Shown one piece after another: positions 11,201 to 13,345 of a stretch of 13,345 bases of DNA. Positions within the stretch are counted from its first letter, which is position 1, and each line of letters opens with the position of its first letter. Origin of the DNA: Cochliopodium minus (lineage: Eukaryota; Discosea; Himatismenida; Cochliopodiidae); assembly GCA_024220525.1 (NCBI GenBank), contig JAMYWO010000090.1, forward strand, positions 63,835 to 77,179. Reading direction: 5' to 3'. The translations under genes were made by a program, and so were the position numbers. Under the pieces are notes generated by a model that made no database searches, was not told where the DNA came from, and saw nothing but the letters and a program-made list of their open reading frames with translations.

Positions 11201-12508
11201 TTCTCCACCAGAACGAATCCATTAAGTTTATTTTTGAATTTGGCGGCATAAACATCGAATTCAATGTTATAAAAATTATTGTGGATATGCGGCTTGTAAT
11301 CGTCCTCGAATTCTATTGATGGTCCGTTGTTCATTATTCTTGAGGTGAATTGGGAGATGTTTCCAAGGGAGGAGGAGTTTGATACGTTGTTTATTTTGTC
11401 GTTGAGGGAGAGGAAGAGGAAGTTGTTCTTTTTTAGTCCGTTTCCTTGTGGGATGATCAGATCGTCGCAGCTGTTGTTCGGGTTGAGATTTTCGCTTCCG
11501 TTTCCATTTATCGATGGATTATTATTTTCTCCGTTGAATATACTCTCATTTTTATTTTCTCTTTGTGTATTATCTTTATCTCCATCTTCGCTGCTATGGA
11601 TCATTTCTTCTCCTAATATTTGTTCATCATAGCCATTCATCCCTAGTATCGCTTCATATCCCTCTTCATTATCATCGTCATCCTCGAGGTTTTTGTGGAA
11701 GATGCACTGCCATGAGGATTTAATTGATAGATATCTTTGCAGCGAGATTATCTTGGACTCATCAAATTTGCATATTGATGTTATTGAATCGATATTTTCG
11801 ATTTTATCAAAGTTTTTTGGGTTTATAATCTTGTAATCATACAATATCTTTGTTATTTCAAATGCTTGTTCTATATCCCATTTTATAAATTAGTATTATA
11901 TCAAGTGATATGGTTTATATTAAAAAATATGGAAGAATATATATTCTCTTATTTTTTTTACCTCTATTTTCAAGATCCAAAATTTCTTCGAGCCAATTAA
12001 CAAGATCAATTACATAGAAACAATTCTAATTCAAAGATTTCAATTCAAAAATATTAAAGATATCTTTTATTTTATTGTTTTTCACATTTTACCTTGTAAA
12101 TCTTTTCTTTTTGATCCAAATTCGATATTATTACTCCAAAATAGGGTGATGTTATTTGAATACAAAGCTCATAAATGATTATCCAAGCAGAAAGATTTGA
12201 CTTCATCTTATTGATTAGTTTTTTATCTTTGGAATTGAGGAGATGAATGAAAAAATGTTAAGAAATATGAAAGAAATTTAAAAAATGTGAAATTCAAAAT
12301 ATTTTTAAAGGAAAATTTAATTTTTTTGATCATAAATTTGTCTTGTCATACTTCCCAATGATTTCTTCATTCTCATATATTTTTTGTTTGTTAGAATATT
12401 GTTGAAGAATTCTATATTCCTTGTTTTCCATTTAATCAAAGAGTTTTTGAACTCGTTGAAAGATCTTCCTTCAGGGTCAACCATTACACTTTCTTTATGT
12501 GAATTCAT
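8255..12508 (-). CDS. DEP / Rap-GAP / cNMP-binding-like / GRAM / cNMP-binding-like signalling protein (9 exons)
   Basis: Exons (minus): 12508-12352, 12226-12093, 12025-11962, 11870-11000, 10879-10794, 10719-10566, 10422-10109, 9881-8757, 8586-8255. Phases agree; 3237 bases, 1078 residues. A DEP domain (about 80-155) shows SPYFGVIISN, CFYVIDLVNWLEE and REQAFEITKILYDYKII. An acidic, Asn/Ser-rich linker follows (about 180-290). The Rap-GAP domain (about 305-625) shows RYKFGVIYVKEDQ, FLEQLGQKIRLKGW, YAGGL, MFHVTTMLP, HTGNDIVVIIF with the putative catalytic Asn514, SQFNHVFIIV and FLLTKLINAERAA. A weak cNMP-binding-like fold (about 686-796) is followed by GRAM (about 841-926; FEGRLYISSNLVCFSGKVF) and a clearer cNMP-binding domain (about 951-1078; KKGDVIIRE, FGEVSFLL). 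It should stimulate GTP hydrolysis by a Rap/Ras-type GTPase. DEP and GRAM suggest membrane targeting. The C-terminal module matches Dictyostelium GbpC/GbpD, where it follows a RasGEF. The gene lies 155 bases upstream of the receptor start, same strand. Confidence 0.88.
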
Positions 12509-13064
12509 TTCGTTATTTTATTTTTCAAATAATTTGATTTTTTTTTTTTCTGTTTTATTCACTCTCTTCAAAATCTCTTTAATTCCCAATCAATTGAATA
12601 TATTTTCAATTTAAAGAAAAAAAAAATCTTTTATTTTCCTTTTGATGTTGAACTGTATTTTCCTTATTTTTATATTAATTAATATTTTTTTATTAATTTT
12701 TGAAACCGAAAAATATAAAATGTTTAAAGATTCCAAAGGGCTTAAATAAATATAAAAAATCAAATTTCACCTGAATCTTTTTTGTTTAAATTTGAAAAAC
12801 CATTTTATTTTTGAAGATAATGTAAAAAGTATTCATCTTTCAATGATTGCATGTTTAGATCTTAATAAATTTTGAAGATATGAAATGTAATTTTTAAATA
12901 AATTTGTTTTCCTTCGCTATCTGTCAAACTTTGATTCGCCTTTAGCTCGAAATAATTTAAAAATATCTTCCGCAAAAAAAAAAAGATTAAAATTCAAAAA
13001 AAGAATTAAATAAAATAAAAAAAAAAAAAGAAATTTGCTTTTTTGAAATGATATTTTACAATTT
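12509..13064. other. Intergenic region upstream of the Rap-GAP gene
   Basis: No convincing gene is visible. It should hold the Rap-GAP promoter and leader (T-rich run near 12540) and the 3' UTR of the right-edge gene. A small island of mixed composition (about 12910-12952, TTCGCTATCTGTCAAACTTTG then TTCGCCTTTAGCTCG) stands out but matches no tRNA B box or known element. Confidence 0.5.
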
Positions 13065-13260
13065 TTAATTTTGAATTCCTTTTTTTAATAATTCTGAAGA
13101 TTTTTTTTCTTTGCTTTTGTTTTTGTATCTGGCAATGAATCTTTTCATGGGATCCAAGTAAGCACAAATCATAAGAAGAATTTGGAAGCAAACAACCACA
13201 ATGGTTATAACAGTTACATAAACACTCCTTAATTCTGGAGTAGTAGAATCTTTGCTCTCC
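13065..13260 (-). CDS. Last exon of another membrane protein, receptor-like C-terminus (5' part outside window)
   Basis: The minus strand has an acceptor ...AAATAG at 13263-13261, then an open frame of 65 codons ending in TAA at 13067-13065. It encodes ESKDSTTPELRSVYVTVITI, a hydrophobic span (VVVCFQILLMICAYL) and a strongly basic tail (MKRFIARYKNKSKEKK). The layout matches the last exon of the LRR receptor gene: a short polar lead, one long hydrophobic helix, a basic tail, and the same splice phase (one base completes a split codon). It may be a related multi-span surface protein, but with one exon the family is not certain. The frame starting at 13191 in another register is a shadow. Confidence 0.6.
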
Positions 13261-13273
13261 CTATTTAAAAAAA

Positions 13274-13345
13274 AAATAAATAAAATAAATAAAATAAATA
13301 AAATAAATAAAATAAATAAAATAAATAAAATAAATAAAATAAATA
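13274..13345. repeat. (ATAAATAAA)n 9-base tandem repeat in an intron, running off the window
   Basis: T residues alternate at spacings of 4 and 5 bases from 13277 to the right edge, so the unit is 9 bases and there are about eight perfect copies. It lies just upstream (minus-strand sense) of the last-exon acceptor of the right-edge gene, so it is probably intronic. Its full length is unknown. Confidence 0.9.

Noticed and set aside
10996-11844. Frame starting at 11844 as an independent gene
   Set aside because: The start codon is TTG (Leu128 of the spliced protein) inside the DEP domain; upstream exons join in phase.
12905-12960. tRNA gene
   Set aside because: No B box (GGTTCGANTCC) or cloverleaf could be formed on either strand.

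Overview
The window looks like nuclear DNA of a free-living, probably amoeboid, protist. It is extremely A+T-rich outside genes. Two large genes are broken up by 19 short A+T-rich GT..AG introns. It carries a U6 snRNA, a stand-alone 5S rRNA gene and a near-canonical eukaryotic ARF1. The domain vocabulary (Rap-GAP, DEP, cNMP-binding/GRAM, extracellular LRR with many membrane spans) fits signalling-rich amoebae such as dictyostelids or Anaeramoeba. I cannot assign the species from the sequence. All complete genes read with the standard code and end in TAA.

Layout, left to right: (1) the 3' end of a basic coiled-coil gene on the + strand (3-389). (2) Two RNA polymerase III genes on the - strand, 5S rRNA (544-662) and U6 snRNA (about 934-1045), each followed by a T-run terminator. 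(3) An intronless ARF1 on the + strand (1607-2134) with an A+T-rich upstream region. (4) A convergent intergenic block, 2135-2610, with an unexplained higher-complexity part. (5) A 12-exon minus-strand gene, 8099 to 2611, for a 1099-residue surface protein: signal peptide, plant-type LRR cap, LRRs, Cys-rich stalk, about ten membrane spans, short tail. One exon is only 14 bases. (6) A 9-exon minus-strand gene, 12508 to 8255, for a 1078-residue protein with DEP, Rap-GAP, cNMP-binding-like, GRAM and cNMP-binding-like domains. (7) The last exon of another minus-strand membrane protein, cut by the right edge.

Both spliced gene models were assembled by hand from reading frames and splice sites. Every intron phase matches and both totals divide by three (3237 and 3300 bases), which is strong internal support.

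The most notable item is the Rap-GAP protein. The cNB-GRAM-cNB C-terminus is the module known from the Dictyostelium cGMP-target proteins GbpC and GbpD, where it follows a RasGEF. Here it follows a GAP. So the same kind of regulatory tail appears to be attached to the enzyme that switches a Ras/Rap GTPase off. Two putative surface proteins flank this gene in the same orientation. A functional link between them is only a possibility.
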